Shown in pieces: positions 32,901-40,571 of a DNA stretch of 64,000 bases (position 1 is the stretch's first letter; every line of letters begins with the position of its first letter). Under the pieces are notes generated by a model, which was not told the DNA's origin, did no database searches, and saw only the letters and a program-made list of their open reading frames with translations. This DNA comes from Actinobaculum massiliense (GTDB lineage Bacteria; Actinomycetota; Actinomycetes; Actinomycetales; Actinomycetaceae): the NCBI RefSeq assembly GCF_001457435.1, contig NZ_LN881716.1:124001-188000 (forward strand), read 5' to 3'. The position numbers were made by a program, and so were the translations under genes.

Positions 32901-33487
32901 TGGTCCATAACCTCCACGTAATAGTTTTCCTTGCCGAACAGATCCTGCATCCGCCCGGCCGCCTCCAGGGCCTCCTTGTGCTGCCCCAGACGCAACCGGG
33001 TCTGTACCTCGCCCGAGGGGCACCCCGCGGTGGCAATCAGACCCTCGTGGTACTGCTCCAGCAAATCCATATCCATGCGCGGCCACTTGCCCATTTGGCC
33101 TTCCAGCGAGGCGCGCGAGCCCATGCGGAAGAGGTTATGCATTCCGGTGTTGTTGTAGGAAAGCAGGGTGAGGTGCGTATATGCGCCGCGCGCGGAGACA
33201 TCATCGGCGCGCTGTTCTTCTTTACCCCACAAAACTCGGTCGCTACCGAAGCGCGAAGTTCCCGGCGTCATATAGGCTTCGATACCAATAATCGGCTTGA
33301 CCCCTTGCGCCTTGCACTCCTTATAGAACTCGTAGGCTCCAAAGAGATAACCGTGGTCGGTAATAGCTACCGCGCTTTGGCCCAGCCGTTTCGCCTCGGC
33401 CACTAGCCGCTTGATTTTCGCGGCACCGTCGAGCATTGAGTACTCGGTATGGACGTGCAGATGAGCAAAATCTTGTGGTGTGGCCAT
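29954..33487 (-). CDS. dnaE: DNA polymerase III alpha subunit
   Basis: This is the replicative polymerase catalytic subunit, 1177 residues, DnaE1 type. The N-terminal PHP domain starts FAHLHVHTEYSMLDGAAKIK and AVAITDHGYLFGAYEF. The polymerase core includes GRGSGAGSMVAYSMGITELDPI and the catalytic PDIDVDFDE with MPDIDVDF. The C-terminal OB-fold is in VTIAGLITSVGTRISKKNGR. Translation starts at 33487 from an ATG after a leader containing a long hairpin. The gene stands alone between the GNAT gene and the Pup-ligase-like gene. Confidence 0.97.
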   Translation of the reverse strand: MATPQDFAHLHVHTEYSMLDGAAKIKRLVAEAKRLGQSAVAITDHGYLFGAYEFYKECKAQGVKPIIGIEAYMTPGTSRFGSDRVLWGKEEQRADDVSARGAYTHLTLLSYNNTGMHNLFRMGSRASLEGQMGKWPRMDMDLLEQYHEGLIATAGCPSGEVQTRLRLGQHKEALEAAGRMQDLFGKENYYVEVMDHDNAVERRVRNELLELAKKIDAPLLATNDSHYVRAEDSTIQDAMLCVNSGSTLQDPNRFKFDGTGYHLRSTQEMYDLFGDLPGAMENTLVIAERAEVSFTTADEGANYMPVFPVPEGEDITSWFIKEVERGLHRRYGETIPQDVRERADYEVGVITQMGYPGYFLVVADYIRWAREHGIRVGPGRGSGAGSMVAYSMGITELDPIRHGLLFERFLNPERVSMPDIDVDFDERRRGEVIEYVEEKYGHDKVSQVVTFGTIKTKQALKDASRVLGYPYEMGDRLTKTLPPAIMGKDIKLSEIYDEKADRYGEAGEFRQAVDGDPDARRVFKLAQGIEGLTRQWGVHACAVLMSSVTLTDVIPLMKRPADGAVITQFEYPLCEELGVLKMDFLGLSNLTTIDDALENIVDNGKDPVVIEEVDVEDNETMQLLQRGETLGVFQLDGSGMRTLLKQMKPTGFEDISAVSALYRPGPMGMNSHTNYALRKNGLQKIEPIHPELDEPLHEILGPTYGLIVYQEQIMQIARKVAGFTMGQADSLRKAMGKKKKDVMDKMYVSFEAGMVENGYSKDAVKQLWGTMEPFASYAFNKSHSAAYGVISMWTAWLKAHYPVEYMAAVLTSRKDNRDKLSLYLGEARRMGIRVLVPDVNESKANFSAAGEEIRFGLSAVKNVGLPIVEGIISAREEKGKFESFQDFLDKVPLAVLNKRAIESLVKAGAFDSFGYSRRALLSRVDEAVDSVVSLKKNEAVGQFDLFGGTAVEEGVEVTIPDIPEWDKREKLNREREMLGLYVSDHPLSDMEHILERAADTTVVKLMNQESVPDGASVTIAGLITSVGTRISKKNGRMWAQVTLEDLTGSAEINFFPATYQQVAGILSQDQVAIVRCRVNDRDGSIQLSAQEMTLPSHDLMPDAPVDVQLGERMCTAELMSRLQMIFANYPGSAPVRLHIRQPGKTSVIQVAQKFYVKPVAALFSDLRVLLGRNCLLN

Positions 33488-33522
33488 AGCTAGATCCTAA
33501 TCAAACCGAACAAGTTTTCGAA

Positions 33523-33577
33523 GCGCCAAAACTCACCCGGCACTTCCTTGACAGGTGAGCGTGCGGAGTTTTGCCGC
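33523..33577 (-). promoter_or_regulatory. Long hairpin with alternative pairing between GNAT gene and dnaE
   Basis: GCGCCAAAACTC (33523-33534) pairs with GAGTTTTGCCGC (33566-33577) with one mismatch, giving a 12-bp stem that starts directly at the GNAT stop codon. Inside, CTCACC (33532-33537) and GGTGAG (33554-33559) form a competing 6-bp stem that uses three of the same bases. No T-run follows on the minus strand, so it is either a terminator of the upstream operon or a leader structure of dnaE. Confidence 0.5.
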
Positions 33578-34192
33578 TTAGAGTTGGGGCAGGATCCTTT
33601 TGCACGCGTGGCGGTGGCGAATTCCGGCGTCAAGGAACTCCTCGCCCGTCACTTCGTATCCTAGGCTCCGATAGAAACTCGTCGCGGTAACCTGCGCCTC
33701 GAGTTCGACGACGATCCCGCGGCCCCGGTTCCACTCGTCCATTGCGGCCTGCTCAGCCGCACGCATGACCACGCGTCCTAGGCCCTCGCCGCGGTGTTCC
33801 TTCGCGACGGCGACGCGGCCAATATGAACCACCGGAATGTGTGCGGCATTTGCGCCCGTTCCCGAGTTTCCTTCGGCACGCGCGTTTGCGCCGGCCCCGA
33901 GGCTCGCATTGCCCTGGCCGTCGTCAGCACCAGTCCCGGCGCTCGTGTCGTCCTCGCCACCATCGACGCCGGGGCCGAGAACGCGGGCCGTAGCAAGCGG
34001 TTTGTTCCCGGAAAAAACCGTGACGTGTAGCGCGCGGCCGGGAGCGTCGAACTCATCCCATTCCCGCTGCGTGGGCACGCCCTGTTCGTCCACGAAAACC
34101 GCCCGGCGCAGATCTCGCGCCCGAGCAACCGGGCTGATATCAATTCGTCGAGGCGCGGAAGGGCCACTTCCGGCCAGCGTTTCCCTGCTCAT
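33578..34192 (-). CDS. GNAT-family N-acetyltransferase with a low-complexity insert
   Basis: This is an acetyl-CoA-dependent acetyltransferase of the ElaA-like kind, 204 residues. The N-terminal part [21 protein letters not shown] and the acetyl-CoA loop [26 protein letters not shown] (Q/RxxGxG/A type) are clear, followed by [25 protein letters not shown]. Between the strands, residues ~73-118 form a Gly/Ala/Asn/Asp-rich insert not found in the family. The substrate is unknown. Its start overlaps the rluD-like stop by four bases (ATGA), making an lspA-rluD-GNAT operon. Confidence 0.85.
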   Translation of the reverse strand: MSRETLAGSGPSAPRRIDISPVARARDLRRAVFVDEQGVPTQREWDEFDAPGRALHVTVFSGNKPLATARVLGPGVDGGEDDTSAGTGADDGQGNASLGAGANARAEGNSGTGANAAHIPVVHIGRVAVAKEHRGEGLGRVVMRAAEQAAMDEWNRGRGIVVELEAQVTATSFYRSLGYEVTGEEFLDAGIRHRHACKRILPQL

Positions 34193-35115
34193 TTGAAAAC
34201 GCCGTCGCGCATGAGGCTGAGGGCACGGAGCAAATCTTCCGGATAGGGAGCGGAGAATTCCTTCCAGCTTCCGTCCGGGTGCTCAAATCCTAGAGTTTTA
34301 GCGTGAAGCCACTGGCGATTTAGGCCGAGCGCGCTGGAGAGATGAGGGTCAGCGCCGTAGGTTTCATCGCCCACGCAAGGGTGGTTGAGCGCCGCCATAT
34401 GGACCCTAATCTGATGGGTGCGGCCGGTTTCCAAATGCACCTCGAGCAGGGTACCGCCGGCCATGGCTTCCAGGGTGTCGTAGTGAGTGACGGAGTGGCG
34501 CCCTCCCTCGCGAACCGCCATTTTCCACTGGTGACGTCGATCGCGCTTAATGGGCGCATCAATTGTGCCGGAGAGCGGATCGGGATGCCCCTGCACCACC
34601 GCGTGATAAATCTTGCGCGGGATTCGGTCATGGAACTCGCGCTTGAGGAGCGCGTAGGCGCGCTCGGATTTAGCAACCACCATGCATCCGCTGGTGCCCA
34701 CATCGAGCCGATGGACGATACCGTGGCGTTCGGGCGGCCCAGATTTCGCTACCGGAATCCCCGCTTCCCGCAAGGCACCCAGCACATCGGGACCCTCAAA
34801 ATTGAGAGAGGGATGGGCGGCAAGGCCGGCCGGCTTGTCGATAACCACCACATCGGCGTCCTCGTAGAGAATCGGTAGCTTGGGACCGCCTCCTATAGGC
34901 TCAACCTTTTTCGGTTCGGGAAGATTGACCTCCACCACCTGGCCATCCGTGACGTGGTCGGACTTTGCGGCGACGCGTCCATCAATTGCCACCTCGCCCG
35001 CATCGGCAATTTTCGCGATGGCAGAACGCGATAGACCAGTCAAACGCGCGAGTACGGCATCCACGCGTTCACCGTCAAACTGCTCGTGAATCAGATAGAT
35101 CCGGTGCTCGCTCAT
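34189..35115 (-). CDS. rluD: RluA-family 23S rRNA pseudouridine synthase
   Basis: This enzyme isomerises uridines in 23S rRNA (RluD-like sites) to pseudouridine. It has 308 residues. The N-terminal S4 domain is [36 protein letters not shown], then the catalytic domain with [14 protein letters not shown] and the active-site Asp in [23 protein letters not shown]. The family end HPDG and [11 protein letters not shown] are present. It overlaps lspA by four bases. Assignment to RluD over RluC is by position next to lspA, a usual arrangement. Confidence 0.88.
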   Translation of the reverse strand: MSEHRIYLIHEQFDGERVDAVLARLTGLSRSAIAKIADAGEVAIDGRVAAKSDHVTDGQVVEVNLPEPKKVEPIGGGPKLPILYEDADVVVIDKPAGLAAHPSLNFEGPDVLGALREAGIPVAKSGPPERHGIVHRLDVGTSGCMVVAKSERAYALLKREFHDRIPRKIYHAVVQGHPDPLSGTIDAPIKRDRRHQWKMAVREGGRHSVTHYDTLEAMAGGTLLEVHLETGRTHQIRVHMAALNHPCVGDETYGADPHLSSALGLNRQWLHAKTLGFEHPDGSWKEFSAPYPEDLLRALSLMRDGVFK

Positions 35116-35666
35116 TGGTCCTCCGCTGAGCTCTCCGGACTCGCCGCCTCGCTATCCGGATGGGGCCGCAAGGCCTGCAGAAGCAGGATCCCGACTCCTA
35201 CCACAATCGCTATATCGGCAACGTTTCCAACGAACCAGTTCGCGTAGGCTATGAAATCGACGACGTGCCCGGCCAGGGCGCCGGGCGGGAAGAAGATCCG
35301 GTCAATGAGATTGCCAATCGCTCCGCCCCAAATGGCACTAATACCAATACGGCTGAGCGTGGACAGGCGCCGCGTAAGCATCCAGGGGATAATTCCCAGG
35401 CACACGATGAGGGCAAAAATGGTGATAAGCCTGGTAGCTCCGCTCCCCAAAGACAGCGCCGCCCCCGGGTTAAAAACGAGCTGGAATCCGAGGAAATCGC
35501 CCAGGATATCCACCCGCTTGCCGGGCTGAAGCGAAGTCCTGGCCAGATATTTGGTGAGGTGGTCCGCGGCCACAATCAGCGCGGCGGTGAGGATTGGACC
35601 CGCCCATACTCGCGCCGCTTTTTCGGTTGCGCCCAGCTTTTCTTCAAGCTCAGAGCCGTGAGGCAT
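35112..35666 (-). CDS. lspA: Lipoprotein signal peptidase
   Basis: This aspartic membrane protease removes signal peptides from prolipoproteins such as the two binding lipoproteins in this window. It is 184 residues with four membrane helices. Catalytic motifs: [12 protein letters not shown] with the Asn, [16 protein letters not shown] with the first Asp, and [23 protein letters not shown] with the second Asp in NVADI. I start at ATG 35666 behind GAGGAGGG; a longer frame to 35735 adds only Arg-rich residues without a ribosome site. A terminator separates it from divIVA, so it begins a new transcript. Confidence 0.93.
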   Translation of the reverse strand: MPHGSELEEKLGATEKAARVWAGPILTAALIVAADHLTKYLARTSLQPGKRVDILGDFLGFQLVFNPGAALSLGSGATRLITIFALIVCLGIIPWMLTRRLSTLSRIGISAIWGGAIGNLIDRIFFPPGALAGHVVDFIAYANWFVGNVADIAIVVGVGILLLQALRPHPDSEAASPESSAEDQ

Positions 35667-35745
35667 CGTCCCTCCTCTTTTTCTCAAACCCCGTTCCCTG
35701 CGGTCGTATCGCTCAGCGCGTACTCTTCGCGCCAAGCGCGCATGA

Positions 35746-35778
35746 AAAGCGGCGGCCTACCCTTGAGGCCGCCGCTTT
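35746..35778 (-). terminator. Rho-independent terminator after divIVA
   Basis: AAAGCGGCGGCCT and AGGCCGCCGCTTT form a perfect 13-bp stem with a 7-base loop, 9 bp after the divIVA stop. On the minus strand it is followed by TTTTC. It closes the transcript of the division cluster. Confidence 0.9.
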
Positions 35779-35787
35779 GCACACGTG

Positions 35788-36375
35788 TTAGTTATTCTGC
35801 TCGGGCTCCTGCGCACCGGCCTCGACATTGCCGAGGAGCGACTCGAGGTAGCTCTTCAGGCGAGTGCGGTAATCGCGCTCGAAATCGCGCAACTCGGAGA
35901 TCTTGCGCTCCACCAGGCCGCGCTCCTGCTCGAGGTTCGCCAGCGTGCGGTTGGACTGCGCCTCCGCATCGGAGACGATCTTCGCGCTCTTCGCCTTGGC
36001 TTCGCCAACCAGCTGATCCGATTCGGACTGGCCGCGAGCAACCAGCTGCTCGTAGGTTTCCTGCGCCATCTGCAACACCGCAGCGGCGGAGGTGCCGGCC
36101 TGCTGGGCCGATGCCTGGTTACCGAACGAAGCGGTTGAGGCCGCCTGATCCGGGGCCGCAACCTCGGGCTGAGCCGGCTCGCCAACCTGCGAAGCGCGAG
36201 CTTCGGCAATCTTTGCGCGATTCTCGGCGTCGTCACGAGCAACGGTCAGCTCGCGGATGGTCTCCGCGACTTCGTCAAGGAAGAAATCTACTTCGTCCTC
36301 GTCATAACCCGTCTCAACGCTTGTGGGCCGCTTAAAGCGGATGTTTAGAACGTCTTGTTCCGTGAGCAACGCCAT
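35788..36375 (-). CDS. divIVA: DivIVA/Wag31 polar growth protein
   Basis: This cytoplasmic coiled-coil scaffold marks cell poles and division sites and organises wall synthesis in actinobacteria. It has 195 residues. The N-terminal lipid-binding domain is MALLTEQDVLNIRFKRP...YDEDEVDFFLDEVAETI. After a Gln/Ala/Ser linker (about 62-95) a second coiled coil runs to about residue 180. The Ala-rich linker is the variable part of Wag31. GAGGTGAGGA precedes the ATG. It is the last gene of the division cluster and is followed by a strong terminator. Confidence 0.93.
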   Translation of the reverse strand: MALLTEQDVLNIRFKRPTSVETGYDEDEVDFFLDEVAETIRELTVARDDAENRAKIAEARASQVGEPAQPEVAAPDQAASTASFGNQASAQQAGTSAAAVLQMAQETYEQLVARGQSESDQLVGEAKAKSAKIVSDAEAQSNRTLANLEQERGLVERKISELRDFERDYRTRLKSYLESLLGNVEAGAQEPEQNN

Positions 36376-36511
36376 TCCTCACCTCTGAAGTATTTGTACA
36401 ACCAATTTTGCCCGGGGACGTGGCCCCATAGGGAAAAGATTACCCGATAATCCTAGCGCTAGCGGGTTACCTTTGATCCACATTTCAAAAAACGATTGCC
36501 GGGCGGCAATG

Positions 36512-36799
36512 CTAGAAGACCCGGATAATGATCGAGTTGAGGATCTGCAACCCGATGAAAAGCACAATGAACCCGATATCCATCGACAGTCCGCCCAAGC
36601 GCAAGGGAGGGATGAATCTTCCCAGGAAACGTAGCGGCGGATCCGTCAGCCGGTACACCACGTTCATGAGCACTAGGAGAAAACCGCTCGGACGCCAGTC
36701 ACGGGCGGTAATTGCGACGAGATCGACGATCACCCGAGCAACGAGGACCAGCAAGTAGAGCTGGATAATCGCGGAAAGGACGGTCCCGATAATCGACAT
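36512..36799 (-). CDS. YggT-family membrane protein
   Basis: This 95-residue membrane protein has two hydrophobic hairpins: IGTVLSAIIQLYLLVLVARVIVD and IGFIVLFIGLQILNSIIIRVF with the family stretch VVYRLTDPPLRFLGRFIPPLRLGGLSMD between. YggT proteins are always found beside sepF and divIVA in Gram-positives and help division or osmotic tolerance. The start shares a base with the sepF stop (TAATG). 136 bp with an imperfect inverted repeat (GGTAACCCG...CGGGTAATC) lie before divIVA and may hold its own promoter. Confidence 0.9.
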   Translation of the reverse strand: MSIIGTVLSAIIQLYLLVLVARVIVDLVAITARDWRPSGFLLVLMNVVYRLTDPPLRFLGRFIPPLRLGGLSMDIGFIVLFIGLQILNSIIIRVF

Positions 36800-37209
36800 T
36801 AGAATCCCGTGGTAGACCGGCCAGGCTCTTCTTCCATGCGAACCGAACGCGGCGTGAGAAGCAGAACGTCTTCCGAAATCTGCGAAACCTCGCCGTGCAA
36901 GCCAAAGGTTAGGCCGGAAGCGAAGTCGGAGACGCGGTTGCGCGATTCAGGCTTGGTATCCACCAGGTTGAGGATCACCGGGAAGCCATCGCGGAACTTC
37001 TCCGCAAAACCGCGAATATCCGAGAAGTCACGCGGCTTAGCGGTGACGATTCGAGCGATATCCGCGGAGGACTCCACGGCGCGAATAGGAGTCGCGTCTT
37101 CTTCGAAGTCCCCTTCGGCGTCGTCGTAGTATTCGTCGGCGTCGTACTCGTCGAGATACTCATCATCGTTAAGCGTCGCCTTATTGACGATTCGCTGAAA
37201 CATTCCCAT
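36799..37209 (-). CDS. sepF: Cell division protein SepF
   Basis: SepF tethers FtsZ to the membrane in actinobacteria, which lack FtsA. It has 136 residues. The N-terminal amphipathic helix MGMFQRIVNKA binds membrane, an acidic Asp/Glu/Tyr linker (15-40) follows, and the folded domain holds IVTAKPRDFSDIRGFAEKFRDGFPVILNL and RVSDFASGLTFGLHGEVSQISEDVLLLTP. It lies between pgeF and yggT, the classical order. Confidence 0.95.
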   Translation of the reverse strand: MGMFQRIVNKATLNDDEYLDEYDADEYYDDAEGDFEEDATPIRAVESSADIARIVTAKPRDFSDIRGFAEKFRDGFPVILNLVDTKPESRNRVSDFASGLTFGLHGEVSQISEDVLLLTPRSVRMEEEPGRSTTGF

Positions 37210-37264
37210 TGCTTGCCCTTTCGCAGTTGCCTGAGTTCAAAGTTATGTGAGGACGCGTCCGTTT

Positions 37265-38074
37265 TCACCGAGGTGAAGCTGGCGTGTCGCTTTGTTCTTC
37301 TTTTTCGACGACGATCACCCCGGCAAATCTTCCCGTTGCCGGTTTCTCTGGCCCTCCGGCCACCGAGCGCGTAGCACGCCGGTAGGAATAAAGCGCGGAA
37401 TCTTCCATTGTGCATCGCTCATCAATATGAACCGACCGCACATTGTGAAGATCGCTGAGCTGCGCTCGCAAGCCTGCCCGCAGGTCCAGGGCCGGAGTTC
37501 CCCACCGTGAGACGGCGGCGGTTGGCGCCAGTACTGAGGCCGATTCCTCCGCCATCTGCGCGCTCACCTCGTAGCAGCTCCCGCAAATACAGGGCCCGGC
37601 ATAGACATCCACCAGGCCGCCAACACGCTCAACCGCGGCCGGCACGATTCCGGATAGAAGCCCGCGTCGGCCGGCATGCACCGCGGCCGCCGCGGGGCGC
37701 TCAGCGCTCACGATCAGCACCGGGATACAGTCCGCCACCATTACGCAGGCCGCGGCGCGGGAGGGCGCCCCGACCTGCGCAAGATCCACGATTAGTCCGT
37801 CGGTGGTGGGTGCGGCAAAGCTCTTGTCAGCGATATACGGAAGCGCCGAGCGGAGGGTAGCCGAGTGCACCTGATCCATATAGACCGGGCGCACCCCGAT
37901 TTCCTCCGCCAGAGCCTTTCGGTTCTCCTCGACGGCGCTCCGTTCGTCACCCACGTGGTGGCCCAAGTTCAGCCCCGCGTAGTTTCCCACGGACACTCCC
38001 CCGGACCGGTCGGTAAAACCCGCCCGGATGGAGCCGCCAGCAACTTCTTGCTGGCGCACCCAGCCAATGGGCAC
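37265..38074 (-). CDS. pgeF: Peptidoglycan editing factor family (PgeF/YfiH, multicopper-oxidase-like)
   Basis: This cytoplasmic protein of the laccase-domain family edits UDP-MurNAc-L-Ser errors in E. coli and in other bacteria has purine nucleosidase/deaminase activity. It is 269 residues. Motifs: LNLGHHVGDE, MDQVHSATLR (His), VMVADCIPVLI with Cys, AAVHAGRRGLLSG (His), and GPCICGSCYEVS, giving the expected zinc site. It starts with GTG at 38074, three bases after the ftsZ stop, using AGGAAAA inside ftsZ as ribosome site. Confidence 0.9.
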   Translation of the reverse strand: MPIGWVRQQEVAGGSIRAGFTDRSGGVSVGNYAGLNLGHHVGDERSAVEENRKALAEEIGVRPVYMDQVHSATLRSALPYIADKSFAAPTTDGLIVDLAQVGAPSRAAACVMVADCIPVLIVSAERPAAAAVHAGRRGLLSGIVPAAVERVGGLVDVYAGPCICGSCYEVSAQMAEESASVLAPTAAVSRWGTPALDLRAGLRAQLSDLHNVRSVHIDERCTMEDSALYSYRRATRSVAGGPEKPATGRFAGVIVVEKEEQSDTPASPR

Positions 38075-38077
38075 GGC

Positions 38078-39295
38078 CTAGTTTTCCTCAAACAGGAAGG
38101 AGGGAATATCCAGATCGTTCCGGCGCGGTTCTTCCACGCGGCGCGGCAAGCGCTGCTCGTAGCGATCCGCATTTTCCTGCTGGGCGTGCTGGGCACCCGC
38201 TACCGGATGCGCGGGGCTAGCCACGGTTTCGGGGATCGACGCCGGCACGGCGTCATACTCCACCGATTCGGGAACCTCTACCTGCTCCGGCACGCTCACC
38301 GGCTGCGCCTGCACCGGCGCGGCTGGGGCGTTGGAGAGCAGATGATCCTGCTGCTCGTCGAAACCGGCGGCGATCACCGTTACGCGAACTTCGTCGCCCA
38401 GCGACTCGTCCAGAATCTGGCCAATAATAATGTTCGCGTTCGGATCCACGGATTCCTTGACCAGCTTCGACGCCTTCGCCAGTTCCTTGATTCCGAAGTT
38501 CTCGCCGGCCTGGAAGCTGAGGAGCACCCCGTGCGCACCGTCGATCTTCGCTTCCAGAAGCGGGGAAGCAATCGCGTTTTCGGTAGCGCGTAGCGCGCGA
38601 TCCTCGCCGGAAGAAATACCAATGCCCATCAGCGCGGTCCCGGCATCCTTCATAATCGCCTTGACATCAGCAAAGTCGAGGTTGACCAGGCCGGGGGTGG
38701 TAATGAGGTCGGAAATACCCTTTACGCCCGAACGAAGCACCTCATCGGCGAGGTTGTAGGCCTCGATAGCCGTTAGGTCTTCTTCGGTAATATCCAAAAG
38801 CCGATCGTTGGGGATCACGATCAGCGTGTCGACTGCCTTGCGCAGTTCCGCGATGCCCTCTTCGGCGTTGCGGGCGCGCTGAGCCCCCTCAAACTCGAAG
38901 GGTCGAGTGACGACGCCGACCGTCAAAGCCCCCGCGTCGCGGGCAATTTTCGCCACTACCGGAGCGGCTCCAGTACCGGTTCCGCCGCCTTCTCCGGCCG
39001 TCACGAACACCATATCGGCACCTTCGACGGCGGACTCGAGAACATCAATGTTCTCTTCGGCCGCCCGCTTGCCGACCGAAGGATCGGCCCCCGCGCCCAG
39101 GCCGTTTGAAACATCGCGCCCAATATCGAGCTTGGTTTCCGCCTCGGACTTAATGAGCGACTGCGCGTCGGTATTAACCGCAATAAACTCCACGCCTGCC
39201 AGGCCATCTTGGATCATGCGATCGATGGCGTTGACTCCACCACCGCCTACGCCGATCACCTTGATTTCGGCGGCATTGTGATTTGTAACCGTCAT
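38078..39295 (-). CDS. ftsZ: Cell division protein FtsZ
   Basis: This tubulin-like GTPase forms the division ring. It has 405 residues. GTP-binding features: [14 protein letters not shown] at the N-terminus, the tubulin signature [15 protein letters not shown] at about 104-118, and [11 protein letters not shown] with the T7 loop. A Pro/Val/Glu linker of about 60 residues leads to the C-terminal peptide DLDIPSFL, which binds SepF. GGAGGAAA is the ribosome site. It has its own promoter in the 172-bp gap after ftsQ. Confidence 0.97.
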   Translation of the reverse strand: MTVTNHNAAEIKVIGVGGGGVNAIDRMIQDGLAGVEFIAVNTDAQSLIKSEAETKLDIGRDVSNGLGAGADPSVGKRAAEENIDVLESAVEGADMVFVTAGEGGGTGTGAAPVVAKIARDAGALTVGVVTRPFEFEGAQRARNAEEGIAELRKAVDTLIVIPNDRLLDITEEDLTAIEAYNLADEVLRSGVKGISDLITTPGLVNLDFADVKAIMKDAGTALMGIGISSGEDRALRATENAIASPLLEAKIDGAHGVLLSFQAGENFGIKELAKASKLVKESVDPNANIIIGQILDESLGDEVRVTVIAAGFDEQQDHLLSNAPAAPVQAQPVSVPEQVEVPESVEYDAVPASIPETVASPAHPVAGAQHAQQENADRYEQRLPRRVEEPRRNDLDIPSFLFEEN

Positions 39296-39309
39296 GTGCT
39301 TTCCTCCCG

Positions 39310-39332
39310 AACCTCAAGTAGTGCTTGAGGTT
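39310..39332. promoter_or_regulatory. Hairpin in the ftsZ leader, just before the ribosome binding site
   Basis: AACCTCAAG-TAGTG-CTTGAGGTT is a perfect 9-bp stem. On the minus strand it ends directly before GGAGGAAA of ftsZ, so it lies in the 5' untranslated region. On the plus strand it is followed by TTTT and would read as a terminator against antisense transcription. Confidence 0.6.
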
Positions 39333-39354
39333 TTACGCCTCTGACTTCGCGCAA

Positions 39355-39383
39355 AAGATAGAGGGCAAATTACAAGGATGCAA
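39355..39383 (-). promoter_or_regulatory. ftsZ promoter
   Basis: On the minus strand TTGCAT (39383-39378), a 17-bp spacer and TATCTT (39360-39355) form a good vegetative promoter. Transcription would start about 50 bases before the ftsZ ATG. Confidence 0.65.
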
Positions 39384-39406
39384 TTCCCTCGCCAGGGTGT
39401 GTTGTA

Positions 39407-39422
39407 CATGACACACATCACA
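39407..39422. promoter_or_regulatory. Crp/GlxR-like site upstream of the ftsZ promoter
   Basis: On the minus strand TGTGATGTGTGTCATG matches 8 of 10 defined bases of TGTGA-N6-TCACA. It overlaps another inverted repeat, GTGTGT-N8-ACACAC (39397-39416). Both lie 14-40 bp upstream of the -35, a normal place for an activator. Confidence 0.4.
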
Positions 39423-39467
39423 CGGTGCGGGGCCGCAGATCAAGGGCGTAGCCAGCTCGCCAGAGAG

Positions 39468-40571
39468 CTACTTCACCACCGCCGCAGAGGGCTCGGAAAT
39501 GTCATAGACCGTGCCCGGTTGCCCCAGTAATACCCGCAGAACCTGGGCTTTCATCTGGGGTCTTGAGGCGTCTCCCCATTTGACCGTTTTCCCGCCCGCG
39601 ATTTTCAGAACAACGTGGTTTGAATTCTCGAGTTGCACGCTTTCCACTTGGGCGCGGATATCCGCATCGAGCGCGCTGAGAACCTCCAGGGCGTTTTCCA
39701 CTCCCTGCCCACCGGCTCCCGGCGCGGCTCCAATTCGGGGCAGGCTGGCCTTCGTTTCCTCCGTAACGCGCAGGGGGTTACCCTCACGGTCAACCGGCGA
39801 ACACTCTCCGCCCGCGCCCATGCAGACAACCGCTTCGCGCATCTGCACTTGAATATCTATCCCGCGCGGCCAGTTCTTCTCCACCTGCACCTGGCTGACC
39901 TCGGGGATCACCGAGCTAATGTAATCCCCCACCGCGGCGCCAGAAATTCGGGTCAGGGGCCTACCGGCAAAAGCCGCGGCAACATCAGCCACTTCCTCAT
40001 TTGTGACGATCGCGCCCTCGGGGACACCGGTGACGGTAATCTTTTCGGCCTGCAACGCGAGGAGGGGGCTAAAGAACACCGCCCAAACCACCAGCAGGAT
40101 TCCGAGTGCCCCGCCTCCTACCCGCGCCAGACGCGTGAGGCGCATCCGTCGTTTCTCGTTTTTTCGCTCTTTGCGCCGCTCCTGAATATCGGCCGCTTCG
40201 TGGGCTGAGCCAGCCGTCCGAGCCGAAGCTCCCGAAAACATTTGCGCGCTGGAGGCAGATAAATCCGCCACTTCGAAAATGGCGTCGTCGTACGTTACCG
40301 GAGCGGTGGGAGCGGTAGGTGATACCCGCCGCTCAACCTCGCTCCCTTTGGCGCGCCGGCGCTGAGAATTCCCGGGTCTGCGCGGTAATTTTGCGTGCCG
40401 GCGCGTAGCGTTCGCGCCCTCGCGCGCCGCCTCTGCGCCCGCACGCGAGGAATTCTCCTCACCTGATTCTGCGCGCTTTTGCGCGGCGTCCGGAAGCCTC
40501 GATCCACTAGCGGGCCTGCCTACCGCGCGCGGGTTGAGGTTTCGACGGCGATTCTCGCTGGGTTGCCTCAC
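39468..40571 (-). CDS. ftsQ: Cell division protein FtsQ
   Basis: This single-pass membrane divisome protein has 367 residues. A long basic cytoplasmic tail of about 145 residues (Arg/Ala/Ser/Gly-rich) precedes one helix (GGGALGILLVVWAVFFSPLLAL). The extracytoplasmic POTRA domain follows with ITVTGVPEGAIVTNEEV and the FtsQ domain with PEVSQVQVEKNWPRGIDIQVQMREAVV. FtsQ links early and late division proteins with FtsB and FtsL. It overlaps murC by four bases. Confidence 0.9.
   Translation of the reverse strand: MRQPSENRRRNLNPRAVGRPASGSRLPDAAQKRAESGEENSSRAGAEAAREGANATRRHAKLPRRPGNSQRRRAKGSEVERRVSPTAPTAPVTYDDAIFEVADLSASSAQMFSGASARTAGSAHEAADIQERRKERKNEKRRMRLTRLARVGGGALGILLVVWAVFFSPLLALQAEKITVTGVPEGAIVTNEEVADVAAAFAGRPLTRISGAAVGDYISSVIPEVSQVQVEKNWPRGIDIQVQMREAVVCMGAGGECSPVDREGNPLRVTEETKASLPRIGAAPGAGGQGVENALEVLSALDADIRAQVESVQLENSNHVVLKIAGGKTVKWGDASRPQMKAQVLRVLLGQPGTVYDISEPSAAVVK

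Noticed and set aside
35160-36335. 391-residue plus-strand frame over lspA and divIVA
   Set aside because: Runs through a strong terminator and two well-supported genes; Arg/Pro-rich composition is typical of an antisense frame.
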